Source: CAYYFX01 sp964471155
GTDB lineage: Bacteria > ARS69
NCBI GenBank assembly: GCA_964471155.1
Contig: CAYYFX010000005.1
Coordinates: 19,442-83,441 of the forward strand
DNA length: 64,000 nt
Direction of reading: 5' to 3'
Both the position numbers and the translations under genes were made by a program. Numbering within the stretch: the stretch's first letter is position 1; every line of letters begins with the position of its first letter. Shown piece after piece: positions 16,333 through 25,137 of the stretch. The notes beneath the pieces were generated by a model. The model was not told the DNA's origin. It made no database searches and was given only the letters and a program-made list of their open reading frames with translations.

Positions 16333-16680
16333 TCAGCCGATCTCCACGAGGATCTGCTCCAGCTCGCGGCGGATCCGCCCGAGCGCGTTCTGGCGCTCCA
16401 GCGTGGAGAACGGGATCTCGATCTGGTCGATGTCCGCGCGCCGTTCCGACAGCTTGTTCCGCGCTCCCTTGATCGTGAACCCCTCCTTGTACAGGAGGTC
16501 CCGGATCATGAGGACGAGCTTCACGTCCTTCTCGCGGTACGTGCGGTTCCCCGCGCGGTTCTTCCGCGGGCGGAGCGCGGCGAACTCCGTCTCCCAGTAG
16601 CGGAGCACGTGGGCCTTGACCCCCGCCATCTCGGCCACTTCGGTGATGGAGTAGTAGATCTTGCGCGGCTGGCCCTCCAC
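16333..16680 (-). CDS. MerR family transcriptional regulator
   Basis: 115 residues from GTG 16680, with a GGGAGGGG site upstream. The MerR helix-turn-helix is plain: YYSITEVAEMAGVKAHVLRYWE, then TEFAALRPRKNRAGNRTYREKDVKLVLMIRDLLYKEGFTI. The C-terminal 40 residues are a short helical segment ending LEQILVEIG, without a recognisable ligand domain. Short MerR-like proteins of this type are common next to housekeeping genes. It lies on the same strand as gpsA, 38 bp downstream of it, so it may be the last gene of the der-plsY-gpsA cluster. The target is unknown. Confidence 0.85.
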   Translation of the reverse strand: MEGQPRKIYYSITEVAEMAGVKAHVLRYWETEFAALRPRKNRAGNRTYREKDVKLVLMIRDLLYKEGFTIKGARNKLSERRADIDQIEIPFSTLERQNALGRIRRELEQILVEIG

Positions 16681-16718
16681 GGACCCCTCCCCTGTCGGGA
16701 CGGCGCGAAACCGGCATC

Positions 16719-17705
16719 TTACCGCAATTCGGCCTTCGCGTCCCGGCCCATCAGGGCCTCCAGGGCCCGGCGCGGATCCCGCCCGTCGAACAGGACCGCG
16801 GCCACCTGGGCGGTGATGGGCAGCTCCACGCCGTGCGCGGCCGCGATCTCGAGCGCCGATCGGGTGGTCTCCACGCCCTCCACAGCCATCCCGATCCGCT
16901 CCCGCGCCGCCCCCAGCGCCATGCCGCCGGCCACGAGCTCGCCGAGGCGGCGGTTGCGGCTGTGCCGGCTGGTGCACGTGGTCACGAGATCCCCGATGCC
17001 GGCGAGCCCGGAGAACGTCTCCGGCCGCGCTCCCAGCGCCTGGCCCAGCCGGGCCAGCTCCGCGAGCCCGCGGGTGAGCAGCGCGCCCTTCGTGTTGTCG
17101 CCGAAGCCCAGGCCGTCGCACACGCCGGCCGCGATCGCGATCACGTTCTTCAGCGCGGCCGCGATCTCGACGCCCAGGAGATCGGGGTTCGTGTACACGC
17201 GGAACGAGGGATCGTGCAGGAGCCGCTGGAAGCGTACCGCCGTGTCCTCCGCCGCGGACGCCACGACGACACTCGTGGGGATGCGCCGCGCCACCTCCTC
17301 CGCGTGGCTCGGCCCCGCGAGCACGGCGACCGGGGCGTCCGCGCCGAGTTCGGCGGCGAGCACCTCGCTCATGCGCGCGCGGGTGCCGGGCTCCCAGCCC
17401 TTCGCCGCGCACAGGACGGCGTGCCGGCCGCGCCGCGGCGCGAGCGCGTGCGCCAGCTCCCGCTGCGCGCGCGTGGGCACCGCGAGCACGACGTCCCGGC
17501 CCGCCGTCTCCGCCAGGTCCGCGGTGATGCGCAGGGACTCCGGGAAGGTCACGTCCGGCAGGTAGCGCGCGTTCGTCCGCTCGCGCTCCAGCCGCTCCGC
17601 GGCGGCCGCGTCGCGCGCCCACAGCCGGACGTCCACGCCCTTGCGCGCGAGCAGGCACGCGAGCGCGGTGCCCCAGCTCCCGGCGCCGCACACGGCGGCC
17701 TTCAC
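16719..17705 (-). CDS. gpsA: Glycerol-3-phosphate dehydrogenase [NAD(P)+]
   Basis: 328 residues from GTG 17705, overlapping the plsY stop (GTGA). N-terminal Rossmann motif VCGAGSWGTALACLLA, then the conserved VLAGPSHAEEVARRIPTSVV, ALKNVIAIAAGVCDGLGFGDNTKGALLTRGLAE with the catalytic Lys, and GLAGIGDLVTTCTSRHSRNRRLGE. The length is normal. It reduces dihydroxyacetone phosphate to sn-glycerol 3-phosphate, the substrate of PlsY encoded by the neighbouring gene, so the two act in successive steps of phospholipid synthesis. The gene is in the common der-plsY-gpsA order. Confidence 0.95.
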   Translation of the reverse strand: MKAAVCGAGSWGTALACLLARKGVDVRLWARDAAAAERLERERTNARYLPDVTFPESLRITADLAETAGRDVVLAVPTRAQRELAHALAPRRGRHAVLCAAKGWEPGTRARMSEVLAAELGADAPVAVLAGPSHAEEVARRIPTSVVVASAAEDTAVRFQRLLHDPSFRVYTNPDLLGVEIAAALKNVIAIAAGVCDGLGFGDNTKGALLTRGLAELARLGQALGARPETFSGLAGIGDLVTTCTSRHSRNRRLGELVAGGMALGAARERIGMAVEGVETTRSALEIAAAHGVELPITAQVAAVLFDGRDPRRALEALMGRDAKAELR

Positions 17706-18310
17706 GACGCGGCCCCCTTGCGCGAGCCGAAGCGGACGCGGCTCTCCGTGCCGGCCGCGAGGCGCGCGAGGTTCGCGCGGTGCCGCAGCACCACGAGGGC
17801 CGCCACCACGACGCCCGCGACCAGCAGCACCCCGGAGGCGTGGAACCGCCACAGCGCGAGCGGGAGCGTGACCGCCGCGGTCATGGACGCCGCGGACACG
17901 TACCGGAACGCGACGAGCACGAGCGCGAAGACGGCGACCGCCGCGCCGGTGGCCGCGGGCGCGAGCGCGACGAACGCGCCGGCCGCGGTGGCCACGCCCT
18001 TGCCGCCGCGGAAGCCGAGCGCCGGCGGGAACACATGGCCGAGGATGGCGGCTGCGCCGCACGCCAGCGCGGCGGACTCGCCGCCGCCGGCGAGCCGGCC
18101 CCCGGCGAGCACCGCGACGAGCCCCTTCGCCACGTCCAGCAGGAGCACCGGGACGCCCAGCCCCGGGCCGAGCACGCGGATCGCGTTCGTGGCGCCGGGG
18201 TTGCGGCTGCCCTCCTCGAGGAGGTTCACGCCCTTGATCCGCGCGGCCAGCACGGCGAAGGGGATGCCGCCGAGCAGGTACGACGCCGCGAGCGCGAACG
18301 CGAGGTTCAT
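17702..18310 (-). CDS. plsY: Acyl-phosphate:glycerol-3-phosphate acyltransferase PlsY
   Basis: 202 residues from ATG 18310, overlapping the der stop (ATGA). About five membrane helices. Conserved motifs: SYLLGGIPFAVLAARI, then EGSRNPGATNAIRVLG (the SGNxGATN-type glycerol-phosphate motif), LDVAKGLVAV, and FRGGKGVATAAGAF. It transfers the acyl group from acyl phosphate to glycerol 3-phosphate at the inner membrane, making lysophosphatidate. The C-terminus is short and basic. It is coupled on both sides, to der and to gpsA. Confidence 0.94.
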   Translation of the reverse strand: MNLAFALAASYLLGGIPFAVLAARIKGVNLLEEGSRNPGATNAIRVLGPGLGVPVLLLDVAKGLVAVLAGGRLAGGGESAALACGAAAILGHVFPPALGFRGGKGVATAAGAFVALAPAATGAAVAVFALVLVAFRYVSAASMTAAVTLPLALWRFHASGVLLVAGVVVAALVVLRHRANLARLAAGTESRVRFGSRKGAAS

Positions 18311-19917
18311 CGCGGCCGCCCCGCCCGGCGGCCGGACCGCTTCGGCTTCCCCTTCGGGATGTCGCGGCGCGGGCCCTTCGGGGCCGGACCCGCCTTCGCC
18401 GGCGTCTTCCGCCCCGGCGGCGTCCTCGCGTTCGGCTTCCTCCCCGGCTTGCCCTTCGGCCCCGGCTTGCCCTTCGGCCCCGGCCGCGCGCCCGGCTTCG
18501 GTTTCGGCGCCGGCTTCGGTCTCGATCCGGTCCCCGGCCTCGGTTTCCCACGCCGCGCCGCCGGCGCGTCGTCCTCGTCCTTGCGGCCGTCGCGCTTGCG
18601 CACCAGGATCTTCAACCCGGAGCCCTTGAGCGAAAGCTCGTCGGCGAGCCGGTTGCGGAGGTAGCGCGCGTACGCCCCCTCCACGAGCTCCGGCCGGTTC
18701 GTGAAGACGCACACGGCCGGCGGGTTCACGGACACCTGCGTGCCGTACAGGATCCTCGTGAGGCGCCCGGAGCGGCCGTTGGGCGGCGGGTTCTCGGCCA
18801 CGAGCCGACCGAGCAGCGTGTTCAGCTCCGCGGTCCCCACGCGGCGCGCCCGCAGCTCGGCCAGCCGCGCCGCCTCCTCCAGCAGCCGGTCCGCGCGCCG
18901 CCCCGTCTTCGCGGACGCGTACACCAGCGGCGCGTCGGGGATGAACGTGAAGTGCCACGCGCGCCGCTCCTCGAAGCGCTGCGCGATCTCCGGGTCCTTC
19001 TCGACGGCATCCCACTTGTTCACGACGAGCACGACGCTCTTGTCCATCTCCACGGCCTCGGCCGCCACCTTCACGTCCTGCTCGCCGATGGGCTGCGTGG
19101 CGTCCAGGACGACCGCGGCCACGTCGCATCGCTCGATCGCGCGCACCGCGCGCAGGGACGACCAGTACTCCACGCCGGCCTTCTGGTGCCGGCGCTTGCG
19201 CAGCCCCGCCGTGTCGATCAGGAGGAACCGGCGGCCGTCGCGCGTGAGCGGGGTGTCGATCGCGTCGCGCGTGGTGCCGGCCACCTCGGACACGATCATC
19301 TTCTCCTCGCGCAGGATGGCGTTCACGAGCGAGGACTTCCCCACGTTCGGCCGGCCCACGATGGCCACGCGGACGCGGTCGTCGTGCTCGGCGGGCCGCG
19401 GCGCCACCGGCGGCAGCTTCGCCACCACCTCCGCGAGCAGCTCCTCCATGCCGCGTCCGGTGAGGGCGGCCACGGGGATCGCGGCGCCGAGGCCGCCGGC
19501 CACGAGGCCGTGCGCCTCCAGCTCCTGCCGGTCGTCGTCCGCCTTGTTCGCGGCCACGAGCACCGGCTTCGCCAGCCGCGCCAGGCGGCGCACGATCTCG
19601 TCGTCCTCGCGCGTGATGCCGACCGTGGCGTCCACCACGAACAGCAGCACGTCCGCCTCGTCGATCGCGAACTCCACCTGGCGGCGCACCTGCGTGGCGA
19701 TGTCGTCCGCCGGCCCGACCTGCAGCCCGCCGGTGTCCACGATCCAGAAGCCGCGCTCCCCCGCCGTGGCGCGCGCGTAGTGCCGGTCGCGCGTGACGCC
19801 GGCCTCGTCGTGCACGAGCGCGACCTTGCGGCCGAGGATGCGGTTGAACAGCGTGGACTTCCCCACGTTCGGGCGTCCGACGATCGCGACCGTGGGCAGG
19901 CCGTCGGCTGGGCTCAT
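18307..19917 (-). CDS. der: Ribosome-assembly GTPase Der (EngA) with a long basic tail
   Basis: 536 residues from ATG 19917 with GGAGGA upstream. Two tandem G domains are complete: VAIVGRPNVGKSTLFN with DTGGL and NKAD, and VAIVGRPNVGKSSLVN with DTAGL and NKWD; the KH-like domain follows at about 355-440. Der proteins act in 50S subunit assembly and are usually 435-490 residues long. Here a tail of roughly 95 residues follows, made almost only of Lys, Arg, Pro, Gly and Ala with PKGKPG repeats, presumably disordered and RNA-binding. The gene overlaps plsY by 4 bp. Confidence 0.95.
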   Translation of the reverse strand: MSPADGLPTVAIVGRPNVGKSTLFNRILGRKVALVHDEAGVTRDRHYARATAGERGFWIVDTGGLQVGPADDIATQVRRQVEFAIDEADVLLFVVDATVGITREDDEIVRRLARLAKPVLVAANKADDDRQELEAHGLVAGGLGAAIPVAALTGRGMEELLAEVVAKLPPVAPRPAEHDDRVRVAIVGRPNVGKSSLVNAILREEKMIVSEVAGTTRDAIDTPLTRDGRRFLLIDTAGLRKRRHQKAGVEYWSSLRAVRAIERCDVAAVVLDATQPIGEQDVKVAAEAVEMDKSVVLVVNKWDAVEKDPEIAQRFEERRAWHFTFIPDAPLVYASAKTGRRADRLLEEAARLAELRARRVGTAELNTLLGRLVAENPPPNGRSGRLTRILYGTQVSVNPPAVCVFTNRPELVEGAYARYLRNRLADELSLKGSGLKILVRKRDGRKDEDDAPAARRGKPRPGTGSRPKPAPKPKPGARPGPKGKPGPKGKPGRKPNARTPPGRKTPAKAGPAPKGPRRDIPKGKPKRSGRRAGRPR

Positions 19918-20131
19918 GGGTCCTCCGGAGTTGCGGTCGGGGAGTGTAGCCCAGAAGCGCTCCCCCCGCCGCCCCCGCTCATCGCCGGGACGGTGCGCCA
20001 GCCGCCCGGGCGCACGGACGGCGCCGCCGCGGGAAGGATGATCCTGGATTCCCGCCGCCCGTCTCCCTATCGTGTCCCCGCCCCCGGACGGCCCGCTCTC
20101 CCCGAGCGGGGCCGGTTACGGAGGTCGGATC

Positions 20132-23125
20132 ATGAGGCTCGCTGGAGTCGTCGGGATCCTGTTCGCTGTGTGCTCGTCGACCGCGACCGCCGACGGCATG
20201 TTCCCCATGCCGTGCGACCAGCCGCGGAACGACGACCTCGTCACCCCCACCGACCGGGACACGCTCACGTTCCCCGTCTCGGCCGGGGAGCGCTTCTTCA
20301 TCACGATCCTCGAGGTCAGCGGCACGCCGGGCTTCGAGCCCCACTGGCGCGTGCTGGACGCGTCGGGCACGGAGGTCGTCGGCGCGAACGGGCATCGCGG
20401 CGACACGGGTCCCCTCGCCGCCGGCGCGCACCGGATCGAGGTGTTCGACTGGGGTCTCGACGCGACCGGCAGCTACCGGCTCCATCTCCAGCGGCTGACC
20501 GCCGCGCATGCCTGCGACGACGTCGCGCTGGGCTGCGACGTCCCCGCGGACGCGGCCATCGCCTCCCCCGTGGACAACGACCTCTTCTCGTTCGCCGTGA
20601 CCGCGACCGAGCGTCTCTTCGTCAGCGTCCCCGAGGTCTCCGGCGAGGGATTCGACGCGCACTGGCGGGTGCTGGACGCGTCCGGCGCCGAGGTGCGCGG
20701 CTGGACCTCCGCGTACCGGGACGACATCGGCCCGCTGGCTCCCGCCGGGAGCCCGTACCGCATCCAGGTGCTCGACGGCTCCGGGGTCCGCACCGGCGCC
20801 TATCGCGTCCGCGTGCAGCGGGTGACCGCCGCATCGGCCTGCGACGCACTGCCGCTCGCGTGCGACACGCCGCGCGCGGCCGCGATCGCGGATCCGACCG
20901 ACTCCGACGTGTACACGTTCGCGTGCTCGGAAGGCGAACGCGTCTGGATCGGCGCCCTCACGGAGTCCGGCGCCGGGTTCACCGCCGGGTGGCGCCTGCT
21001 GGATGCGTCGGGCACGCCCGTCACGGGCTGGACGTACGGCGTCTGGCAGGACCACGGCCCGCTGCCCGCCGCCGGGAGCCCGTACGCCATCCAGGTGATC
21101 GACTGGAGCGGCACGGCCACCGGCACGTACGTCGTGCACCTCCAGCGCCTCACCCTCGCGTCCGCCTGTGACGCCGTGCCGCTCGCGTGCGACGTGGCGG
21201 TCACGGCGACGATCGCGTCGCCCGTGGACACGGACCTCTGGTCGTTCCCCGCGGTGGCCGGCGAGATGCTGGACGTGACGGTCGGCGAGGTGTCCGGGGC
21301 GGGGTTCAACGCGCAGTGGCGGTTGCTCGACGCCTCCGGCATCCCCGTCGGCGGCTGGGCGGCCCACATCCGGGACGACCGCGGGCCGATCCCGGCGACC
21401 GGCACGTACGCGCTCCAGGTCGCCGACTACACCGCGACCGCCACCGGGACGTACCGCGTGCGCGTCCAGCGGCTCACCGCGCCCGTCGCGTGCGAGGACG
21501 TTCCGCTGTCGTGCGACGTTCCCGTGACGGGGACGATCGACTCCCCGCTGGACAGCGATCTCCTGTCCTTCGACGTGAGCGACGGCGAGCGGCTGTACGT
21601 CAGCCTCATCGAGACCGAGGGGACGCCGGAGTTCAACGTCGGATGGCGGGTCCTCGACGCCTCGGGAGCTGCGGTCACGGGGCGCATCGCGGACGCCCGC
21701 GCTGACGTGGGCCCCCTGGCGGCGTCCGGCAACCCGTACCGGCTCGACGTGTGGGACTGGAGCGAGGACGGGACCGGCACCTACCAGGCGGGGCTCCACC
21801 GGCTCCCCGCGGCGACCGCTTGCGACGTCGTCCCGTTCGGCTGCGACACGACCCTGGCCGGCGCGATCGACAGCCGCATCGACGTGGACGGTTTCGCGTT
21901 CCCGGCCGCGGAGGGGGAGCACGTGTACGTGGGGCTCCGGGCGGATGCCGCCGGGCCGGACTTCGATCCGATCTGGCGCATCGTGGACGCCTCGGGCGTG
22001 GACGTGTCCGGCTGGGTCGGCGCCGGTCGCTACGGCTTCGGGCCCCTGCACCTCGCGGGCAGCCCGTACTCGTTCCAGGTCCGCGACTCCGGGGAGAACG
22101 GGACGGGGACCTACCACGCGAACCTGCAGCGCGTGACTCCGGGATACGCGTGCGACGCGGTGCCGCTGGGCTGCGACACGACGTTCGTGGCCGCGCTGGA
22201 GACCCGGATGGACACGGACCTGTACCGCTTCGACGTCGCGGAGGGCGAACGCCTGTGGATCGCGGTGAGCGAGGTCTCCGGCTCGCCCGCCTTCGATCCC
22301 CACTGGCGCGTGCTGCGCGCGGACGGCACGGAGTTCGCGGGTTGGACCGGCGGCGTGTGGGACGATCGCGGCCCGTTCACCGCGGCGGACTCCCCGTGCC
22401 TGGTGCAGGTCCTAGACTCGAACGAGGACGCGACCGGAACGTACCGCATCCACCTGCAGCGGCTGACCGCGACCGCCGCGTGCGAGGGAATGCCGCTGCC
22501 GCGCGAGACGTCGCGGACGGACTCGATCACGACGCCGATCGACAGCGACCTCTTCACGCTCGTCCTCCCGCCCGAGTACCCCGCCGGCGCCGGCGCGGGC
22601 TACACCTTCCCCATCTCGGTCACGGCGTTGACGGCGGCGCCCGGCGCGCTCGACCCGCAATGGCGCCTGATCGACGGCAGCGGCCAGACGGCCGGCGGCT
22701 GCGGGTGGGCCGGATGGGATCGCACCTGCGAGGTCTCCGCCCAGGACGGTCCCTTCCGCGTCCAGGTGCTCAGCGGCAGCGCGTCGCGCACCGGCATCTA
22801 CGAGGTCTCGTCGGGCTTCTACGGCGCCACCGGCGTCGTGACGATGCCCGCGCCGATCCCCACGGAGTTCGCGTTCGCCACCTTGGGGCCGAACCCGTTC
22901 GGACGCTCCACCACGCTGGAGCTCGCGGTCCCGCGCCCGGGCCCCGTGCGCGTCCGCGTCTTCGACGTGCGCGGCCGCGAGGTGGCGCGCATCGTGGACG
23001 GCGAGATCCCCGCGGGGCTCCACCGTGTTCCCTGGGACGCCGCCGGACTCGCCGGCGGGGTGTACTTCTGCCGGATGGAGGCCGCGGGCTTCGCCCAGTC
23101 CCGGAAGCTCCTGCTCGTCCGGTAA
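20132..23125 (+). CDS. Secreted eight-repeat (PPC-like) protein with FlgD-type C-terminal domain
   Basis: 997 residues from ATG 20132, with GGAGG upstream and a signal peptide (MRLAGVVGILFAVCSSTATA). Eight tandem repeats of about 105-110 residues follow, each with D-x-D-x-x-x-F near the start, GER(L/V)(Y/F/W)(V/I), WR(V/L)LDASG, GPL, and GTY(R/V)(V/L)x(V/L)QR(L/V)T, and each linked by an ACD...(P/L)LxCD segment. The pattern resembles the bacterial pre-peptidase C-terminal (PPC) sandwich. The last 80 residues (GPNPFGRSTTLEL, VRVRVFDVRGREVA, AGLAGGVYFCRME) form the FlgD-like domain found at the ends of secreted proteins in FCB and Eisenbacteria-like groups, probably a sorting or anchoring signal. 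No enzyme domain is seen; an adhesive or structural surface protein is the likely role. Confidence 0.75.
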   Translation: MRLAGVVGILFAVCSSTATADGMFPMPCDQPRNDDLVTPTDRDTLTFPVSAGERFFITILEVSGTPGFEPHWRVLDASGTEVVGANGHRGDTGPLAAGAHRIEVFDWGLDATGSYRLHLQRLTAAHACDDVALGCDVPADAAIASPVDNDLFSFAVTATERLFVSVPEVSGEGFDAHWRVLDASGAEVRGWTSAYRDDIGPLAPAGSPYRIQVLDGSGVRTGAYRVRVQRVTAASACDALPLACDTPRAAAIADPTDSDVYTFACSEGERVWIGALTESGAGFTAGWRLLDASGTPVTGWTYGVWQDHGPLPAAGSPYAIQVIDWSGTATGTYVVHLQRLTLASACDAVPLACDVAVTATIASPVDTDLWSFPAVAGEMLDVTVGEVSGAGFNAQWRLLDASGIPVGGWAAHIRDDRGPIPATGTYALQVADYTATATGTYRVRVQRLTAPVACEDVPLSCDVPVTGTIDSPLDSDLLSFDVSDGERLYVSLIETEGTPEFNVGWRVLDASGAAVTGRIADARADVGPLAASGNPYRLDVWDWSEDGTGTYQAGLHRLPAATACDVVPFGCDTTLAGAIDSRIDVDGFAFPAAEGEHVYVGLRADAAGPDFDPIWRIVDASGVDVSGWVGAGRYGFGPLHLAGSPYSFQVRDSGENGTGTYHANLQRVTPGYACDAVPLGCDTTFVAALETRMDTDLYRFDVAEGERLWIAVSEVSGSPAFDPHWRVLRADGTEFAGWTGGVWDDRGPFTAADSPCLVQVLDSNEDATGTYRIHLQRLTATAACEGMPLPRETSRTDSITTPIDSDLFTLVLPPEYPAGAGAGYTFPISVTALTAAPGALDPQWRLIDGSGQTAGGCGWAGWDRTCEVSAQDGPFRVQVLSGSASRTGIYEVSSGFYGATGVVTMPAPIPTEFAFATLGPNPFGRSTTLELAVPRPGPVRVRVFDVRGREVARIVDGEIPAGLHRVPWDAAGLAGGVYFCRMEAAGFAQSRKLLLVR

Positions 23126-23148
23126 CGCGCCGGCCGGCGCCTCGGCCC

Positions 23149-23185
23149 GGCACCCCGGGGCCCGTCCCCCCGGGGTGCCTTGTCC
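23149..23185 (+). terminator. Intrinsic terminator after the eight-repeat protein gene
   Basis: A perfect 12-bp stem, GGCACCCCGGGG at 23149-23160 with its complement at 23168-23179, a 7-nt loop, and TTGTCC behind. It starts 23 bp after the stop codon. Confidence 0.7.
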
Positions 23186-23272
23186 GGACCCCGTTCCCGC
23201 ACCATCCTGGAGGGCCGCCGGTTCGCGGCGGTCCACCCTGTCCGACCCGGCCGCGCCGGGGAGGGAACTGCC

Positions 23273-24649
23273 ATGTCCAGCCCGGTCCTCTCGGCCCCGT
23301 CCACGTTCCCCGCGGGTCGCATCGAACGCCGCCTTGGCCGTCCGGCCACCACCTGGAGCGCCGGGGACCTGGCGGACCTCGTGGAGGAGGACGGGATCCG
23401 GCTCATCGCGCTGCTGCACGTGGGCGGGGACGGGGAGCTGAAGGCGCTGGACTTCGCCCCGGAGGATCGCGGTCATGCGCGCGCCATCCTCGAGGGCGGC
23501 GAGCGCGCCGACGGATCCAGCCTCTTCCCCGGGATACCGCCCGGCCGCTCGGACGTGGTGCTCGTCCCGCGGCCCGGGACGGCCTTCCTCGATCCGTTCG
23601 CGCCGCACCCGACCCTGGCGGTGCTGTGTGCGCACGAGGACGGGCGCGGCGCCAGGCTGCCGCAGTCCCCGGCGGTGATCGTGGCGGCGGCGGCCGAGCG
23701 GCTCGCGCGCGAAGCCGGTCTGGAGCTGCACGCGCTCGGGGAGCTGGAGTACTTCCTGGGCGGTCGCGCGGGGGACGAGGAGTCACCGCGCGAGGGCGAC
23801 CGCGGCTACCACGCCACGGCGCCGTTCGTGCGCGGCGAGGCGCTGCGGCGGCGCGCGCTCGTGACGCTCGCCGACATGGGCATCGGGGCGAAGTACGCGC
23901 ACAGCGAGGTGGGCCACATCCCGGCGGACGAGGGGACCGGGATCCTGTGGGAGCAGCACGAGATCGAGCTCGCGCTCGCGCCGCTGCCGCGCGCGTCGGA
24001 CGCGGTCGTGCTGGCGCGGTGGGTGCTGCGGAACCTCGCGCATCGCGAGGGCATGCGAGTCAGCTTCGAGCCCATGGTGAGCGCGGGCCACCCGGGCACG
24101 GGGCTGCACTTCCACTTCTCGCCGCGCCGGGACGGCGCGCGCGTGCCGCTGCGCGGCGCGGACGGCGCCCTGACCGATGCGTCGCGCTGGCTCATCGGCG
24201 GGTTCGTGCAGCTCAGCGGCGCCATGATGGCATTCGGCAACCGCACGGATGCCTCGTTCCTGCGGCTGGGCCAGGCGAAGGAAGCGCCGAACCGGCTGAG
24301 CTGGGGCGAGCGCGACCGCACCGCGCTGGTGCGCATCCCGCTCGTGCCCGCGGCGCCGAACGGCGAGCCCACGGCGGCGCCCACGATCGAGATGCGCCTG
24401 CCGGACGGATCGGCGCACCCGCACCTGCTGCTGGCCGCCGCCGCGCAGGCCGTGGCGTTCGCGCGCGGGATGCCGGACCTGGACGCGCTGCTGGAGCGCA
24501 CCGCGTCGTCCTCGGGCGGATCGGTTCCCATCCCGCGGGACGCCGCGGAGGTCCGGACGGCACTGGCCGCCGCGCGCGGCGCGCTGGAGTCCGGTGGCGT
24601 CTTCCCGGCCTCCATGCTGGACGCGCTCCTGGCGACGCCCCCGCGCTGA
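23273..24649 (+). CDS. Glutamine synthetase family protein
   Basis: 458 residues from ATG 23273, behind GGGAGGGA. The N-terminal beta-grasp contains RADGSSLFP (the D-G-S-S loop). The catalytic barrel has LGELEYFL (two metal Glu), SEVGHIPADEGTGILWEQHEIEL (two more Glu), GTGLHFHFS (metal His), NRTDASFLRL, EAPNRLSWGERDRTALVRIPL (Arg) and TIEMRLPDGSAHPHLLLAAA (Glu, Arg). All core GS residues can be placed, so ATP-dependent amide or gamma-glutamyl ligation is likely. The C-terminal adenylylation motif NLYDLPPE of GlnA is absent, and the N-P-T of the usual NPTxNSYKR loop is N-R-T. It could be a glutamine synthetase or a gamma-glutamyl-amine ligase. It stands alone between terminators. Confidence 0.8.
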   Translation: MSSPVLSAPSTFPAGRIERRLGRPATTWSAGDLADLVEEDGIRLIALLHVGGDGELKALDFAPEDRGHARAILEGGERADGSSLFPGIPPGRSDVVLVPRPGTAFLDPFAPHPTLAVLCAHEDGRGARLPQSPAVIVAAAAERLAREAGLELHALGELEYFLGGRAGDEESPREGDRGYHATAPFVRGEALRRRALVTLADMGIGAKYAHSEVGHIPADEGTGILWEQHEIELALAPLPRASDAVVLARWVLRNLAHREGMRVSFEPMVSAGHPGTGLHFHFSPRRDGARVPLRGADGALTDASRWLIGGFVQLSGAMMAFGNRTDASFLRLGQAKEAPNRLSWGERDRTALVRIPLVPAAPNGEPTAAPTIEMRLPDGSAHPHLLLAAAAQAVAFARGMPDLDALLERTASSSGGSVPIPRDAAEVRTALAAARGALESGGVFPASMLDALLATPPR

Positions 24650-24706
24650 CGCGCCGGGATCCGACCGGTACTTGCAACGCATGTCGCGGGCGCCGACCCT
24701 GCGCAC

Positions 24707-25089
24707 CATGCTCCAGCGATCCACGATTCCCCCAGCGGCACCACGCGGGGCGGCGGCACATGGGTGCAGTCCGCGGCCGCGTTCCGCCGCGACGAGCACG
24801 ATTCGCTCGCGCTTGAGTGGCGCGCTCGCGTCGCCACACCCTCGACCTCCGGACCGGACCTCTGGGCCTGCGGGCTGGCGCTCGTCGCCGGCTCGTCCCA
24901 CTACTTCGCCGTGATCGGCGTCACGGAGACGTCCGGGGAACTTCGGGGCGCGGTGCAGGCCGGCGCAGCGGGCACGCGCGTGACGACCACCTCTTCGTGG
25001 ATCGTGTCGTGGTCGGCAGCGTTTCGCCGGTGTCCGTCAACCCTTCATCCTGGGCACGACTCAAGGCGCGATCCCGCACTCCTCCCTGA
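24707..25089 (+). pseudogene. Frameshifted fragment of a secreted lectin-like or LamG-like domain
   Basis: Between the GS-family gene and the next minus-strand gene, one frame (about 24707-24975) reads like protein: GTTRGGGTWVQSAAAFRR, LEWRARVATP, GPDLWACGLALVAGSSHYFA, ELRGAVQAGAAG, with the high third-position GC of real genes here. After about 24975 the sensible sequence moves to another frame (DDHLFVDRVVVGSVSP, NPSSWARLKAR) and stops at 25089. There is no start codon or signal peptide. The whole looks like the C-terminal part of a sandwich domain with its N-terminal part lost and one indel. It may be a true relic or assembly damage. Function cannot be given. Confidence 0.35.
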
Positions 25090-25137
25090 GACCGCCTCGG
25101 ACCAGCATCGTACCAACAGCAGCCGCCGTCCCCGCGA

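Noticed and set aside
20132..23125. Possible peptidase because PPC domains often follow peptidases
   Set aside because: The repeats fill the whole protein between signal peptide and C-terminal domain; no catalytic motif is present.
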